From: Paenibacillus sp. Soil787
GTDB taxonomy: Bacteria; Bacillota; Bacilli; Paenibacillales; NBRC-103111
Reading direction: 5' to 3'
NCBI RefSeq assembly: GCF_001429545.1
Contig: NZ_LMSP01000007.1
Location: 109,033 to 161,229, forward strand
Length of the DNA stretch: 52,197 nt
This document shows, one piece after another, positions 24,003 to 32,683 of this stretch (position 1 is the stretch's first letter; every line of letters starts with the position of its first letter). Below the pieces are notes generated by a model that had not been told where the DNA came from, made no database searches, and worked only from the letters and a program-made list of their open reading frames with translations. Position numbers and translations under genes: made by a program.

Positions 24003-24947
24003 TTGAAAATTGATCGTCTGCTTGCCATTACCATGCTGCTTCTGAACCGAAGAAGAATCAGCGCTAAAGAGCTTTCGGAGCGTTTTGAGGTGTCGCTGCG
24101 TACCGTTTATCGCGATGTTGAGGCTATTAATCAAGCTGGTATACCTGTTGTTTCCTATGCTGGGATGAGCGGCGGCTATGAGATTATGGACGAATATCGG
24201 CTGGATCGCCAATTTCTGTCCCTCGATGAGCTGCAATCTATTATTGTCGGCCTCAAAGGAATCCGCGCTACCGTCGGCGACCAAGAGATCAGCAACCTTC
24301 TTGATAAAGTCGGCGCTCTCGTGGCGAAATCGGAACAGAACACCATAGCTAATCTAAACAATCAACTTATTATTGATATGAATCCTTGGCGCGGCAGCAA
24401 TCAGGACAAAGAAAAGCTGAGTACCCTCCGCACTTCAATCAAGGAATCCAAGTTGATCTCCTTTCAATATATTACTTCTCAAAGCGAGGAGTCAGTGCGA
24501 ACCGTAGAACCTATGGGCATAGTGGTCAAAGGCTTTGGCTGGTACTTATACGGCTATTGCCTGCTGCGTCAAGATTTCCGCGTCTTCCGCTTATCTCGTA
24601 TGAAAGAGATTGAAGTGCTCCAGAGAACCTTTGAACGAAAAGAAGGAACCTTGGAAAAGCTGGATCATAACTGGGGAAAAAAAGACCCTTCCACGCTCAT
24701 CAAACTCGTGCTGCATGCGCAGCCGAACGTTCGCGCTCAAGTAGAGGATTATTTCCGTCCTGAGCAAGTTACCGTTCAAGCTGACGGCACTTTGATGATT
24801 ACCGCCACTCAACCGGATGAATCGTGGCTTCATGGCATGCTTCTTAGCTACGGTCCTAACCTGCGTATTCTCGAGCCGGCCCATATTGCAGCCATCATCA
24901 AAGATAAAGCTGAGAAAATTGTTCAACTCTACGCAAAAGAACACTGA
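24003..24947 (+). CDS. WYL-domain transcriptional regulator
   Basis: A 314-residue regulator with an N-terminal HTH_11 domain (about 1-55, SAKELSERFEVSLRTVYRDVEAI) and a WYL domain (about 135-215, including PMGIVVKGFGWYLYGYC and FRVFRLSRM), then a WCX-like C-terminal domain. Such proteins sense ligands, possibly nucleic acid, and are often repressors. It starts with TTG, 6 nt after GAGGTG; the 30 upstream codons have no ribosome binding site. Confidence 0.88.
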   Translation: MKIDRLLAITMLLLNRRRISAKELSERFEVSLRTVYRDVEAINQAGIPVVSYAGMSGGYEIMDEYRLDRQFLSLDELQSIIVGLKGIRATVGDQEISNLLDKVGALVAKSEQNTIANLNNQLIIDMNPWRGSNQDKEKLSTLRTSIKESKLISFQYITSQSEESVRTVEPMGIVVKGFGWYLYGYCLLRQDFRVFRLSRMKEIEVLQRTFERKEGTLEKLDHNWGKKDPSTLIKLVLHAQPNVRAQVEDYFRPEQVTVQADGTLMITATQPDESWLHGMLLSYGPNLRILEPAHIAAIIKDKAEKIVQLYAKEH

Positions 24948-24973
24948 CAGGACCTTGTCAGTGTTCTTTATTT
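24937..24973 (+). terminator. terminator of the WYL regulator
   Basis: GAACACTGACA and TGTCAGTGTTC pair and are followed by TTTATTTAT. The left arm includes the last codons and the stop. Confidence 0.85.
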
Positions 24974-25011
24974 ATAATGAAGTTATGAAGTAGGCGCAAC
25001 CAATAAAATTA

Positions 25012-25087
25012 ATGCTTACGATGCCAGTTTTTCTGGCGAAAAACTCAAGCTTATGCTTACGGTGCCAGTTTTTCTGGCGAAAAACTC
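25012..25087. repeat. two tandem 35-bp hairpin repeats
   Basis: ATGCTTACG(A/G)TGCCAG...AAAAACTC occurs at 25012-25046 and 25053-25087, period 41 bp, one difference. Each holds the inverted repeat AGTTTTT/AAAAACT. The second copy ends 5 nt before the DinB ribosome binding site. Confidence 0.85.
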
Positions 25088-25102
25088 TGAGGAGGCTCAC
25101 CC

Positions 25103-25603
25103 ATGTTCAGAACAATCGATGATTTTGTAAATGAATGGAACAATGAAGCAAAAGCTACCCAACGTGCGCTCGATACTTTGACAGACGCTTCACTTAAACA
25201 GCAAATTGCTCCCGACTTCCGCTCGTTAGGACAATTAGGTTGGCATATCGCAACTACTATTCATGAGATGACCTCACGTATGGGTATCAAATTCGATGCG
25301 CCCGAGGGTGAAGAACTCGCGCCAGCGTCCGCCAAGACCATTGCCGACACTTACCGCTCCTCCTCAGCCGGACTAGCCGAAGCTATCCAGGCTCAGTGGA
25401 CAGATGCTAAGCTTGCTGAGAGCACTAACATGTATGGTGAGCAGTGGCTCAATGGTTTGACATTGCGCATTCTCATTTCGCACGAAATTCACCATCGTGG
25501 TGAAATGTTCGTCTTGATGCGCCAAGCCGGACTGCGAGTTCCGGACGTTTACGGTCCGACTCGCGAGGATTGGTTGGAGCGCGGCATGCAGCCGTTGGTG
25601 TGA
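25103..25603 (+). CDS. DinB-family protein
   Basis: A 166-residue four-helix-bundle protein of the DinB/YfiT metal-binding superfamily. The presumed metal ligands are His48 (LGWHIATTIHEM) and the HEIHHRGEM block near 127-135. Members include damage-inducible proteins and thiol-dependent transferases; the substrate cannot be named. TGAGGAGG lies upstream of the ATG. Two hairpin repeats occupy the leader. Confidence 0.87.
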   Translation: MFRTIDDFVNEWNNEAKATQRALDTLTDASLKQQIAPDFRSLGQLGWHIATTIHEMTSRMGIKFDAPEGEELAPASAKTIADTYRSSSAGLAEAIQAQWTDAKLAESTNMYGEQWLNGLTLRILISHEIHHRGEMFVLMRQAGLRVPDVYGPTREDWLERGMQPLV

Positions 25604-25693
25604 GTTTAAAGTAGATGAATGTAGTTGAAATCGTTGAGAACGAGCTTGTTTGTGGAAAAGTTTGATTGAAAATGAAAGAGCTTGAAAGAGATG

Positions 25694-25719
25694 AAAGAGC
25701 ACATCCTTGTGCTCTTTTT
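25694..25719 (+). terminator. terminator of the DinB gene
   Basis: AAAGAGCACA-TCCT-TGTGCTCTTT followed by TTTGGCTTTTT. Confidence 0.88.
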
Positions 25720-25792
25720 GGCTTTTTAGGGATTATATTTTTGGCTGTCCCCAAAACCTCTGCTCCACTTTGTGAATTCGAAACCTCAGTGT

Positions 25793-26039
25793 ACTTCCAT
25801 TGGATCAAATCCAATGGAAGTAGGAATTTAACAGCCGGGATGCCCTTTCTATTGGAATATTTCCAATGGAATGGCACTTTTTGAAGCATGAGAGTCGATT
25901 CCATTGTATTCTCTACAATGAAATTTCCTAAAACTCCAATTTTACTCAATAAATCGTAATTTCCATTGTATACTTTACAACAGAGGCTCCTGCAACTTCT
26001 ATCTCTCGGATACCACTGTCACTGTATATGTTACAACAG
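25793..26039. repeat. palindrome array D
   Basis: Five palindromes with 5-nt centres: ACTTCCATTGGA/TCCAATGGAAGT (centre 25807), ATTGGA/TCCAAT (25859), CATTGTA/TACAATG (25911), TTGTA/TTACAA (25973) and CTGTA/TACA (26029). Spacing 52, 52, 62, 56 bp. The arm core shifts from TTGGA to TTGTA along the array, so it links two variants. It fills the gap between the DinB terminator and the SDR gene. Confidence 0.8.
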
Positions 26040-26110
26040 AATTTGATGATAACCCACCAGACACACGAGGCTTGACGCTATAAGCTATACCAACCAAAGG
26101 AGGCGAACCT

Positions 26111-26962
26111 ATGCAAAATCAAACCGTCATCGTAACGGGCGCTAACTCAGGAATGGGCCTGGCCACCACCGTGGCGCTAGCCAGCCAAGGCGCCACCGTC
26201 ATCATGCTGTGCCACAGCCGCCAAAGAGGCGAGCAGGCACTGATCGAGGCACGGAAGCAGAGCGGCTCGGAGCGAATCGAGCTTATGCTGTGCGACCTCG
26301 GCTCCCTTGCGAGCATCCGCTCTTTGGCCGCGGAGTTCCACGCCAAGCACATTGTGCTGGATGTGCTTGTAAACAACGCGGGCGTCGTCACCATGAAGCG
26401 GCAGACTACAGCAGACGGCTTCGAGGCGATGATGGGCATCAACCATCTCGGCCATTTCCTGCTGACCAATCTGCTGCTGGACGCCATCATCCGCTCCCCG
26501 CAGGGGCGGATCGTGAACGTCTCCTCCGGCGCCCATAAAATCGGGCGCATTGATCTAACGAACCCTCACCTCACGCGAGGGTATCGGGTCTGGAGCGGAT
26601 ACGCCCAGTCGAAGCTGGCGAATATCCTGTTTACCCGCGAGCTTGCGAAGCGGCTCGCTGGTACTTCCGCCACGGCCAACTCGCTGCACCCCGGGGCCGT
26701 GGGCACGAATCTCGGTGTCGATCGTGACACCGGATTCGGCAAGGCCGTGCATAGGGTGCTGCGGCCGTTCTTCTTGACGCCGGCGCAAGGAGCCGAGACG
26801 GCGGTGTATTTGGCCACGAGCCCGGACGTACGGGCGGTCAGCGGCGAGTACTACTACAGGCGGAAGATCGCGCCTGTCTCAGCCAGAGCCCAAGACGAAG
26901 AGTTAGCTCGTCAGTTTTGGACTTGGAGCGAACGCCAAGTAGGATTAACTGCAACAAATTAG
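26111..26962 (+). CDS. short-chain dehydrogenase/reductase (retinol-dehydrogenase-like)
   Basis: A 283-residue classical-type SDR. NAD(P)-binding TGANSGMG at 9-16, NNAG at 88-91, catalytic Ser139 in VNVSSGA, and YAQSK at 164-168. The layout LMLCDLGSLASIRSLA and HPGAVGTNL is typical of the RDH11-like/protochlorophyllide-reductase-like branch common in soil bacteria. The substrate is unknown. AAAGGAGG is well placed before the ATG. Confidence 0.92.
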   Translation: MQNQTVIVTGANSGMGLATTVALASQGATVIMLCHSRQRGEQALIEARKQSGSERIELMLCDLGSLASIRSLAAEFHAKHIVLDVLVNNAGVVTMKRQTTADGFEAMMGINHLGHFLLTNLLLDAIIRSPQGRIVNVSSGAHKIGRIDLTNPHLTRGYRVWSGYAQSKLANILFTRELAKRLAGTSATANSLHPGAVGTNLGVDRDTGFGKAVHRVLRPFFLTPAQGAETAVYLATSPDVRAVSGEYYYRRKIAPVSARAQDEELARQFWTWSERQVGLTATN

Positions 26963-26996
26963 TAGGAGTTGGCCGCCCTAGAATCCCTTTACTCCC

Positions 26997-27027
26997 ATCT
27001 TCCACCATGGATAAAAATTGGAAGATG
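26997..27027 (+). other. stem-loop before the DUF421 gene
   Basis: CATCTTCCA and TGGAAGATG pair around a 13-nt loop, about 50 nt upstream of the DUF421 start. No T-tract follows. Confidence 0.4.
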
Positions 27028-27075
27028 AGGAAACATTATTCGGGCATTTACCTCATTTTCGGAGTGTGACGTGAA

Positions 27076-27813
27076 TTGGACTTTTTTCGCAGCCAAGAAT
27101 CTTTAACCACGATCCAATGGATTTTGCGCGCTGTTGCAGCCTATTTCTTCTTATTAATCACGGCCAAAGCTATGGGGCAGCGCTCTATCTCCCAATTGCG
27201 TTTTCTGGATTTCATTATTGCTCTCATTCTAGGAAATATTATTGCCCATCCGCTCTCGGATGAGCATTCAGGTTTAGTCGGCTCCATGATCACCACGATA
27301 GTCCTCGTAGTCCTATATACGACAACCTCCTGGCTAAGTCTAAAATGGAATTTCCTTAAGCATTATTTAGACCCGCCGCCTCTCAGGTTAATTAAAAATG
27401 GACAGATTCAAATGAAAAGTTTGCGCAAAGCCAAAATTTCGATAGATCACCTATTCTCAGAGCTGCGCAAACAGCAGATTGAGGACATAGCCAACGTCGC
27501 ACTTGCGCTGTGGGAGCCGGGAGGAATCATTTCCGTGTTCCTTGAGCCTCCGTATCAACCTGTCACCGCTAAAGATATGAACATACCAACATCGTCGTTC
27601 TCTCTCGTGAAGCCAATCATTGTTGAAGGTTCCAGCGACGATAAATTGCTTGCTCAGCTAGGCAAAGACCACGCATGGCTGGAAGCTCAGATTCAAGCCG
27701 CACATCTCGATATGAAGGATGTTGAATTAGCTACCATAGATGATCAAGATCAAATACGTATATACACCGATTTAGACGACAATGAAAAAGACGAGCAAAC
27801 GCTGTCCCGATAG
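27076..27813 (+). CDS. DUF421 (YetF/YrbG-type) membrane protein
   Basis: A 245-residue protein with three N-terminal helices (about 13-32, 42-60, 68-87) including the family block AKAMGQRSISQLRFLDFIIALILGN, then a cytoplasmic domain with DPPPLRLIKNGQIQMKSLRKAKIS. DUF421 proteins are frequent in spore formers; some are spore-membrane proteins. It starts with TTG, with GGAG 11 nt upstream. The last codons contribute to its terminator. Confidence 0.87.
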   Translation: MDFFRSQESLTTIQWILRAVAAYFFLLITAKAMGQRSISQLRFLDFIIALILGNIIAHPLSDEHSGLVGSMITTIVLVVLYTTTSWLSLKWNFLKHYLDPPPLRLIKNGQIQMKSLRKAKISIDHLFSELRKQQIEDIANVALALWEPGGIISVFLEPPYQPVTAKDMNIPTSSFSLVKPIIVEGSSDDKLLAQLGKDHAWLEAQIQAAHLDMKDVELATIDDQDQIRIYTDLDDNEKDEQTLSR

Positions 27814-27834
27814 CGTCTGTTCGTCTTTTGGCTT
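27787..27834 (+). terminator. terminator of the DUF421 gene
   Basis: AAAGACGAGCAAACGCT and AGCGTCTGTTCGTCTTTT pair with one bulge, followed by GGCTTTT. The left arm overlaps the end of the coding region. Confidence 0.85.
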
Positions 27835-27990
27835 TTAAATGAGATAGCGTTGGATCTGTACTCGCAGTTCGTTTGAAATTTCTCTTAACGCAGCGGCATT
27901 CCCGAAGCTTCATTCACGGTTTCCGTTTATTTCCGCATTATTTTATCCCTAAATTTAGAATTTACGGCTATGCGATTACCACGATTTATG

Positions 27991-28025
27991 TTATTATTTA
28001 ATTACGTATTTACGTAAAATAATAA
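27991..28025 (+). promoter_or_regulatory. inverted repeat before the ArsR/GyrB-ATPase gene
   Basis: TTATTATTT...AAATAATAA arms enclose two TTACGTA half-sites, 20 nt upstream of the start codon. A/T-rich dyads at this position are typical ArsR-family operators, so autoregulation is likely. Confidence 0.5.
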
Positions 28026-28044
28026 TTTAGATGAGGTGATCCTT

Positions 28045-29151
28045 TTGACCACAACACGGGATTATGGCACTGAGCTAGATGCATTGCAGGCACAGATGAA
28101 TGATCTTCAGCAGCTTATCAGACAATTGATTCCTAACCAAGATGAGAATATTAAAATGTTTACTGAGAAAAAGAATTCAGCAACAGCTGGTCTCGGGAGT
28201 ATCTTTTACTCCGGGCAATACCGGGGAGATCTGGCTAGTTACCGGTGGGAACCACAAGAAAAGCACGTCAGTCAGTTAATCCAATTGGACGGCGATAAAG
28301 CAGCCAAAATCTTGGGAGCCCTTGCTCATAAGCAGCGACTGGATATTTTAAGAGCCGTCTTACAAGAACCACTTACCGGACCGGACCTGGTGGAACGCCT
28401 GAACATGGGGACAACGGGCCAGCTCTATCATCATATCAAGGCATTAGTAGGAGCGGATCTTCTTGTTCAAGAAGAAAGAGGCGGCAAGTATACAATTCCA
28501 GGTCCGCGTGCACTTCCACTTTTATTGCTGCTGGCGGCGGCTTCAGATCTAATGGATACAAGTAATTATTTAGCTATGACAGAGGCAAGAACGAATGTGC
28601 ATGCTTACTTGGGCGGAGCACAAGACGTTTATGATCCACACTTGCTGCTGTGGGCTGTTGTTGAGAATTGCATTTTGGAGCATCTTCATGGCACTTGCAG
28701 CGAGATTAGCCTCTTTTTGCATGCGGATGGCAGCATCACAGTCGCAGACAATGGACGCGGCATCCCCGTTCAAGCGCTTCCTGGCAGTGAACACCCACGT
28801 GTTCAAACTGTTCTTACAGACATGAGCCGCCTCAGTGCAAGTGCTACTTTTCTAGCACCCGGCAGCGAAAAAGGTATCGGCATGCCCGTTGTCAACGCGC
28901 TATCACTTAAGCTTTCCGTTGAAATCAGGCGTGACGGCCGAGTGTTCCAACAGCACTATAAGCATGGGATTCCGCAAAGCGAGCTCCAAGCCGTAGGTGT
29001 TACCAAGGAAACTGGAACGAGTGTTACCTTCCTGCCGGATCAAGATATTTTTAGCAATTCATTTGAACTAAACACACTTGAGAAACAAGCCGAGGATTTA
29101 GCCCTTTTGTATCCGAAGCTGAATATTCATGTATGGAATGATCCTGCTTAA
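28045..29151 (+). CDS. ArsR-type winged helix fused to a GyrB-like ATPase domain
   Basis: A 368-residue fusion. A short coiled-coil (about 5-35) is followed by an ArsR-type helix-turn-helix (about 80-155: AAKILGALAHKQRLDILRAVLQ, TTGQLYHHIKALVGADLLV). The C-terminal half (about 200-360) has the GHKL ATPase plan in its gyrase-B form: VENCILEH (N-box), VADNGRGIPVQ (G1), GSEKGIGMPVVNALSLKLSVE (G2), then TGTSVTFLPDQDIF. The N-box has Glu and Asn in place. It has no topoisomerase domain, so ATP is probably a regulatory ligand or switch. TTG at 28045 follows GAGGTGAT. Its stop overlaps the aroA stop by 3 nt. Confidence 0.85.
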   Translation: MTTTRDYGTELDALQAQMNDLQQLIRQLIPNQDENIKMFTEKKNSATAGLGSIFYSGQYRGDLASYRWEPQEKHVSQLIQLDGDKAAKILGALAHKQRLDILRAVLQEPLTGPDLVERLNMGTTGQLYHHIKALVGADLLVQEERGGKYTIPGPRALPLLLLLAAASDLMDTSNYLAMTEARTNVHAYLGGAQDVYDPHLLLWAVVENCILEHLHGTCSEISLFLHADGSITVADNGRGIPVQALPGSEHPRVQTVLTDMSRLSASATFLAPGSEKGIGMPVVNALSLKLSVEIRRDGRVFQQHYKHGIPQSELQAVGVTKETGTSVTFLPDQDIFSNSFELNTLEKQAEDLALLYPKLNIHVWNDPA

Positions 29152-30503
29152 ATAACTTCCACCCCGACACCCAGCTTTCGCCAACGTTCAAAAAAGTCTG
29201 GGCAAGTTTTCGAAACACAACCCGGATCCGCAATCCTGATGCCATCCGCCCTTGCGCCGATCAGTGAAAGCGCCATCGCCATTCGATGGTCGTCGTGGGG
29301 GTCGAGCAGCGCGGGTTGTGGCTTCCCTGGGTACACAGTTAGCCCGTCCGCATACTCCTTCACCTGAATGCCAAGCTTCCCAAGCTCCTCACACATCGCC
29401 GCAATGCGGTCGCACTCGTGATGCCTGATGTGCGCAGCATCCGTCAGTGTAATAGGACCATCCGCGAAGGGGGCCAGCGCAGCTATCGTAAGCGTCTGGT
29501 CCGACCAACGCTGCATACTTACTGTGAAGCCGCCTTTAAGACGGTTTGTACCCTGAACTTCAATGTAATGTTCTCCATGCGTCACCGAACAGCCCATTTT
29601 CTCCAAAACAGACAATAGCTCTATATCCGGTTGCCGTGTCTGTGCGGAAATACCCTCAATACGTACACGTCCATTCGTCAGGGCAGCGAGTGCCCAGAAG
29701 TAACCGCAAGTGGATACATCAGGTTCCAGCATGAATGTACGTGCCTCATAAACACTCGGCCGAATCGTAATCGCTTGCCCATCCTCATGAACCTCCGGCC
29801 TCACACCGAATGCCCACATCATATCCAATGTCATCTCGACGTAGTCACGCTGCACAATTTGATCTGCGATCCGAATGATAAGAGTTTCTTTGGCATATGG
29901 AGCTGCGAGCAGCAATCCACTAATAAACTGACTGGAAACCGCACCGGAAACCGTTACTTCACCCCCGTTTAGACCGTCCGCATGCAGCGTCAGCGGTACA
30001 CATCCGGGTTTGCCCTTATATCGAATATCCGCCCCCAAACTGGATAGTGCATCCAATAAAGGCGCAAGAGGTCTCTCTGCCATACGCTTACTGCCATCAA
30101 GTGTCCACTCCCCATGACTCACGGCAAGCGCCCCCGGTAAAAAACGTGCAACCGTACCAGCAGCTCCCACGTACAAGTCCGCTTTCGTGACTGACCAGTG
30201 CCCTTCATTTCCTGTGATCGTAACCGTATCTCCATCCATCTCAATTTCAATTCCCAGCTCTCCGAGCGCTTTCATGCACCAATAGGAATCATCACTTTGT
30301 AAAACCCCCTGCAAACGTGTAGTCCCCTTCGCTAGTGCAGCAATAAGCAGTGCGCGATTGGTGAAGCTTTTGCTGCCCGGTATCGAAATAGTCGCATCTA
30401 CCGCTCCATGAAGCGGCGACAGCCGTACCTCCTGCCCTTCCATATGTTGTGACCATGGAGATCTAGCTCTCCGATCCGGCTCGTGCATCGTTGTTTCCTG
30501 CAT
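29148..30503 (-). CDS. aroA: 3-phosphoshikimate 1-carboxyvinyltransferase (EPSP synthase)
   Basis: A 451-residue enzyme of aromatic amino acid synthesis joining shikimate-3-phosphate and phosphoenolpyruvate. Motifs: IPGSKSFTNRAL (about 46-57), the AAGTVARFL loop where Escherichia coli has NAGTAMRPL, SSQFISGLLLAAP, RRHHECDR-type IRHHECDRI, and DPHDDHRMAMAL. It carries an N-terminal extension of about 25 residues. The start at 30503 is set by GGAGAGGG. It is alone, with a divergent LysR gene, rather than in a shikimate operon, so it could be a second copy; that is inference. Confidence 0.92.
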   Translation of the reverse strand: MQETTMHEPDRRARSPWSQHMEGQEVRLSPLHGAVDATISIPGSKSFTNRALLIAALAKGTTRLQGVLQSDDSYWCMKALGELGIEIEMDGDTVTITGNEGHWSVTKADLYVGAAGTVARFLPGALAVSHGEWTLDGSKRMAERPLAPLLDALSSLGADIRYKGKPGCVPLTLHADGLNGGEVTVSGAVSSQFISGLLLAAPYAKETLIIRIADQIVQRDYVEMTLDMMWAFGVRPEVHEDGQAITIRPSVYEARTFMLEPDVSTCGYFWALAALTNGRVRIEGISAQTRQPDIELLSVLEKMGCSVTHGEHYIEVQGTNRLKGGFTVSMQRWSDQTLTIAALAPFADGPITLTDAAHIRHHECDRIAAMCEELGKLGIQVKEYADGLTVYPGKPQPALLDPHDDHRMAMALSLIGARADGIRIADPGCVSKTCPDFFERWRKLGVGVEVI

Positions 30504-30521
30504 CTGATCCACCCTCTCCGA

Positions 30522-30550
30522 TTGTGCATATCCTGTAAGCCAATTATAAT
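30522..30550 (+). promoter_or_regulatory. promoter of the LysR regulator
   Basis: TTGTGC (30522-30527), a 17-nt spacer and TATAAT (30545-30550), in the 109-bp divergent gap with aroA where a LysR operator would be expected. Confidence 0.6.
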
Positions 30551-30612
30551 GGGAGAAACAGACATAGATGAAATCACCAAATAAGCACCTTCCCATAAAG
30601 GAGCTCTATATC

Positions 30613-31494
30613 ATGATCCATTTAGAATGGTACCGAATCTTCCTGCACGCCGCCAAAGCGGGCAATTTAACCAAAGCAGCCGGGGAGCTTTACATTACCC
30701 AACCATCCGTCAGCTATGCGATTAAACAAATGGAACAAGCTTTATCCATGAAGCTTTTTCATCGGCAATCCAAGGGTGTGGAGCTAACAACAGAGGGGAA
30801 GCAATTACTGCTTTATGTGGAGCAATCTTTTGCGCTTTTGGAGGCTGGGGAGAAAAAAATGTCCGCACTCAAGCACCTCACAGGAGGCGAGCTTCGTGTC
30901 GGAGCGAGTGATTCGTTATTCAAGCACTTCTTATTCCCTTATTTGGATACCTATCATAAACAATATCCTGATGTCCGCATCCGGCTTTCTCACGGTAAAA
31001 CATCCGAGATTACAGCTCGAGTCAAAGAGGGCAGCATCGATTTCGGGCTTATTCATTTGCCAACTGCCGATGATCCTCATCTCGATGTCCACACGATTAT
31101 GACCCTCCAAGACTGCTTCGTGGGTGGTGAAGCCTACCGCGATCAAGCTGGCCACCCGCTTTCCGCGCAGGATATCAGCCAATTCCCCTTACTGCTCCTA
31201 TCTCCCGGAAGCAGTACTAGGCGCTTTATTGAGCAATGGTTTGCTGCCCAAGATGTCGCTATTGAAGCGGATATTGAGCTCGGCAGCATTGATCTGCTTA
31301 TCGAATTTGCAAAACTCGGCTTCGGCGTTGCCTTCGTCCCTCGGTCTTATGTCGTTAAAGAATTGGCTGAAGGGACACTGCATGAGCTGAAGCCTGCCAA
31401 AGCCATTCCTGCCCGCAGCATCGGAATTACGACCCGTCGAGATATGACCGCGTCTGTTGCGGCGGCTAAATTTCTTGTGATGCTTTCTTTTTAA
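30613..31494 (+). CDS. LysR-family transcriptional regulator
   Basis: A 293-residue LysR regulator: N-terminal winged helix (AAKAGNLTKAAGELYITQPSVSYAIKQMEQAL, about 13-44), linker helix, and a periplasmic-binding-like effector domain (about 90-290, starting GGELRVGASDSL). Start ATG 30613 has AAGGAG 9 nt upstream; the longer frame does not. Divergent from aroA, which LysR-type gene pairs usually regulate; the effector is not known. Confidence 0.9.
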   Translation: MIHLEWYRIFLHAAKAGNLTKAAGELYITQPSVSYAIKQMEQALSMKLFHRQSKGVELTTEGKQLLLYVEQSFALLEAGEKKMSALKHLTGGELRVGASDSLFKHFLFPYLDTYHKQYPDVRIRLSHGKTSEITARVKEGSIDFGLIHLPTADDPHLDVHTIMTLQDCFVGGEAYRDQAGHPLSAQDISQFPLLLLSPGSSTRRFIEQWFAAQDVAIEADIELGSIDLLIEFAKLGFGVAFVPRSYVVKELAEGTLHELKPAKAIPARSIGITTRRDMTASVAAAKFLVMLSF

Positions 31495-31578
31495 AACTGC
31501 TTAAACTACTAAAATATAAACCGAGATGCAGATGATACGTACACAGATACAGATACAGATACAACACGTACATTTAAT

Positions 31579-32166
31579 CTACATAAAACGCTTCTCGATT
31601 TTTTTGCTAATCACAAGGGATACTGCAATAAATATGGCCACATAGATCAACTCATACGGATTCTCAATGAATCGCTTAGGATCGTGTCCAATGAAGCTTA
31701 CGGACAGCACCATGACGGCTTTTCCCGCCGCAACCGCAACCAAAAAAGAACGAAACCTCATGCCGACCAGCCCGGCAGCCATATTAATCACAACAAAAGG
31801 TCCTATCGGAAAAAGACTGAGTATAAACACATAGTTGAAGGCCTGACGACGCGCCCAGAGGAGACTTTTTTGGACCTTGGGCTTTTGTGCCCAGCGCTCT
31901 AGATAAGGATGGCCGGCTACTTTTTTGACAATCGCAAAAGTCACCAAACATCCGCAAACAATACCTATCCAAGAGTAAAGAAAGCCGAGCCATAGCCCAT
32001 ATACAGCCGCATTTACACTAATAATGACAAGTGTAGGAAGCGGCGGAATGAACGATTTCATAAAAGGCAGAAGAAGACCGGGCAGTGGGCCAAGCGAACG
32101 ATACTTGTCCAAGATCATCGCCAAATTTTCTTCCGTTAGGTAGGACAAAAGTTCTGTTATTCCCAT
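31579..32166 (-). CDS. TVP38/TMEM64-family (VTT domain) membrane protein
   Basis: A 195-residue protein with about five helices and the SNARE-associated/VTT domain pattern: GPLPGLLLPFMKSFIPPLPTLVI near 25-47, a GLWLGFLYSWIGIVCG segment, FPIGPFVVINMAAG with the re-entrant G/P motif, and a final helix. Relatives are lipid scramblases or undecaprenyl-phosphate flippase-like proteins. ATG 32166 has AGGTG 9 nt upstream; a GTG four codons earlier is too close to it. Confidence 0.85.
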   Translation of the reverse strand: MGITELLSYLTEENLAMILDKYRSLGPLPGLLLPFMKSFIPPLPTLVIISVNAAVYGLWLGFLYSWIGIVCGCLVTFAIVKKVAGHPYLERWAQKPKVQKSLLWARRQAFNYVFILSLFPIGPFVVINMAAGLVGMRFRSFLVAVAAGKAVMVLSVSFIGHDPKRFIENPYELIYVAIFIAVSLVISKKIEKRFM

Positions 32167-32228
32167 AAGTATGCACACCTACTCGCTTAACATTTAGTTG
32201 GAGATTAGGATAAATTTCGAATTAACTA

Positions 32229-32471
32229 AAATAAACGGCTACGCCGTCCTACTAGGACGAGTGCGTTTGTCAAAAAATATAGCCGGCTTATTGTATGAAC
32301 ATATAAAATCTTATATTTCAAGGATAAACGACTCCGTCGTCCTTCTGAGACGAGTGCGTTTGTCAAGACTGATGACGCGAAGTGTAATAAAACTTATACT
32401 TTCTGCCCTGAAAATTAAAAATTTTCATTCATCAGTGGTGCCGCAACGCGGCATGGAAGTCTTATCTACTA
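32229..32471. repeat. intergenic repeats P, P and Q
   Basis: P occurs at 32229-32273 (AAACGGCTACGCCGTCCT, then AGGACGAGTGCGTTTGTCAA) and again at 32320-32367. Q follows at about 32385-32471 and matches 18048-18132 almost base for base through GCCGCAACGCGGC and GGAAGTCTTATCTACT. The block sits between the DUF-type membrane gene start and the terminator at 32471-32513. Confidence 0.8.
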
Positions 32472-32513
32472 AAAAAAGAACCTCCATAGGCATAATAGCA
32501 CATGGAGGTTCTT
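32471..32513 (-). terminator. terminator, probably of the glpD transcript
   Basis: AAGAACCTCCAT and ATGGAGGTTCTT pair, followed on the minus strand by TTTTTTT. The nearest minus-strand gene is glpD, ending 574 bp away, so its 3' UTR would include array C. Confidence 0.75.
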
Positions 32514-32683
32514 GGTTGCTTATTTTTAAGTGGAAATCACTAAGTTGACACATGAGGGATTTCGGCTTGTGGATGCTTAAGCAAAAACTAATGTATGTTT
32601 GGTGGCATTCACTGGCTAACCATCGTGCAGTTTTATTCAGTATAACAGTACATCCTCGGCTGAAACTACCTCAGGTTACTAAA

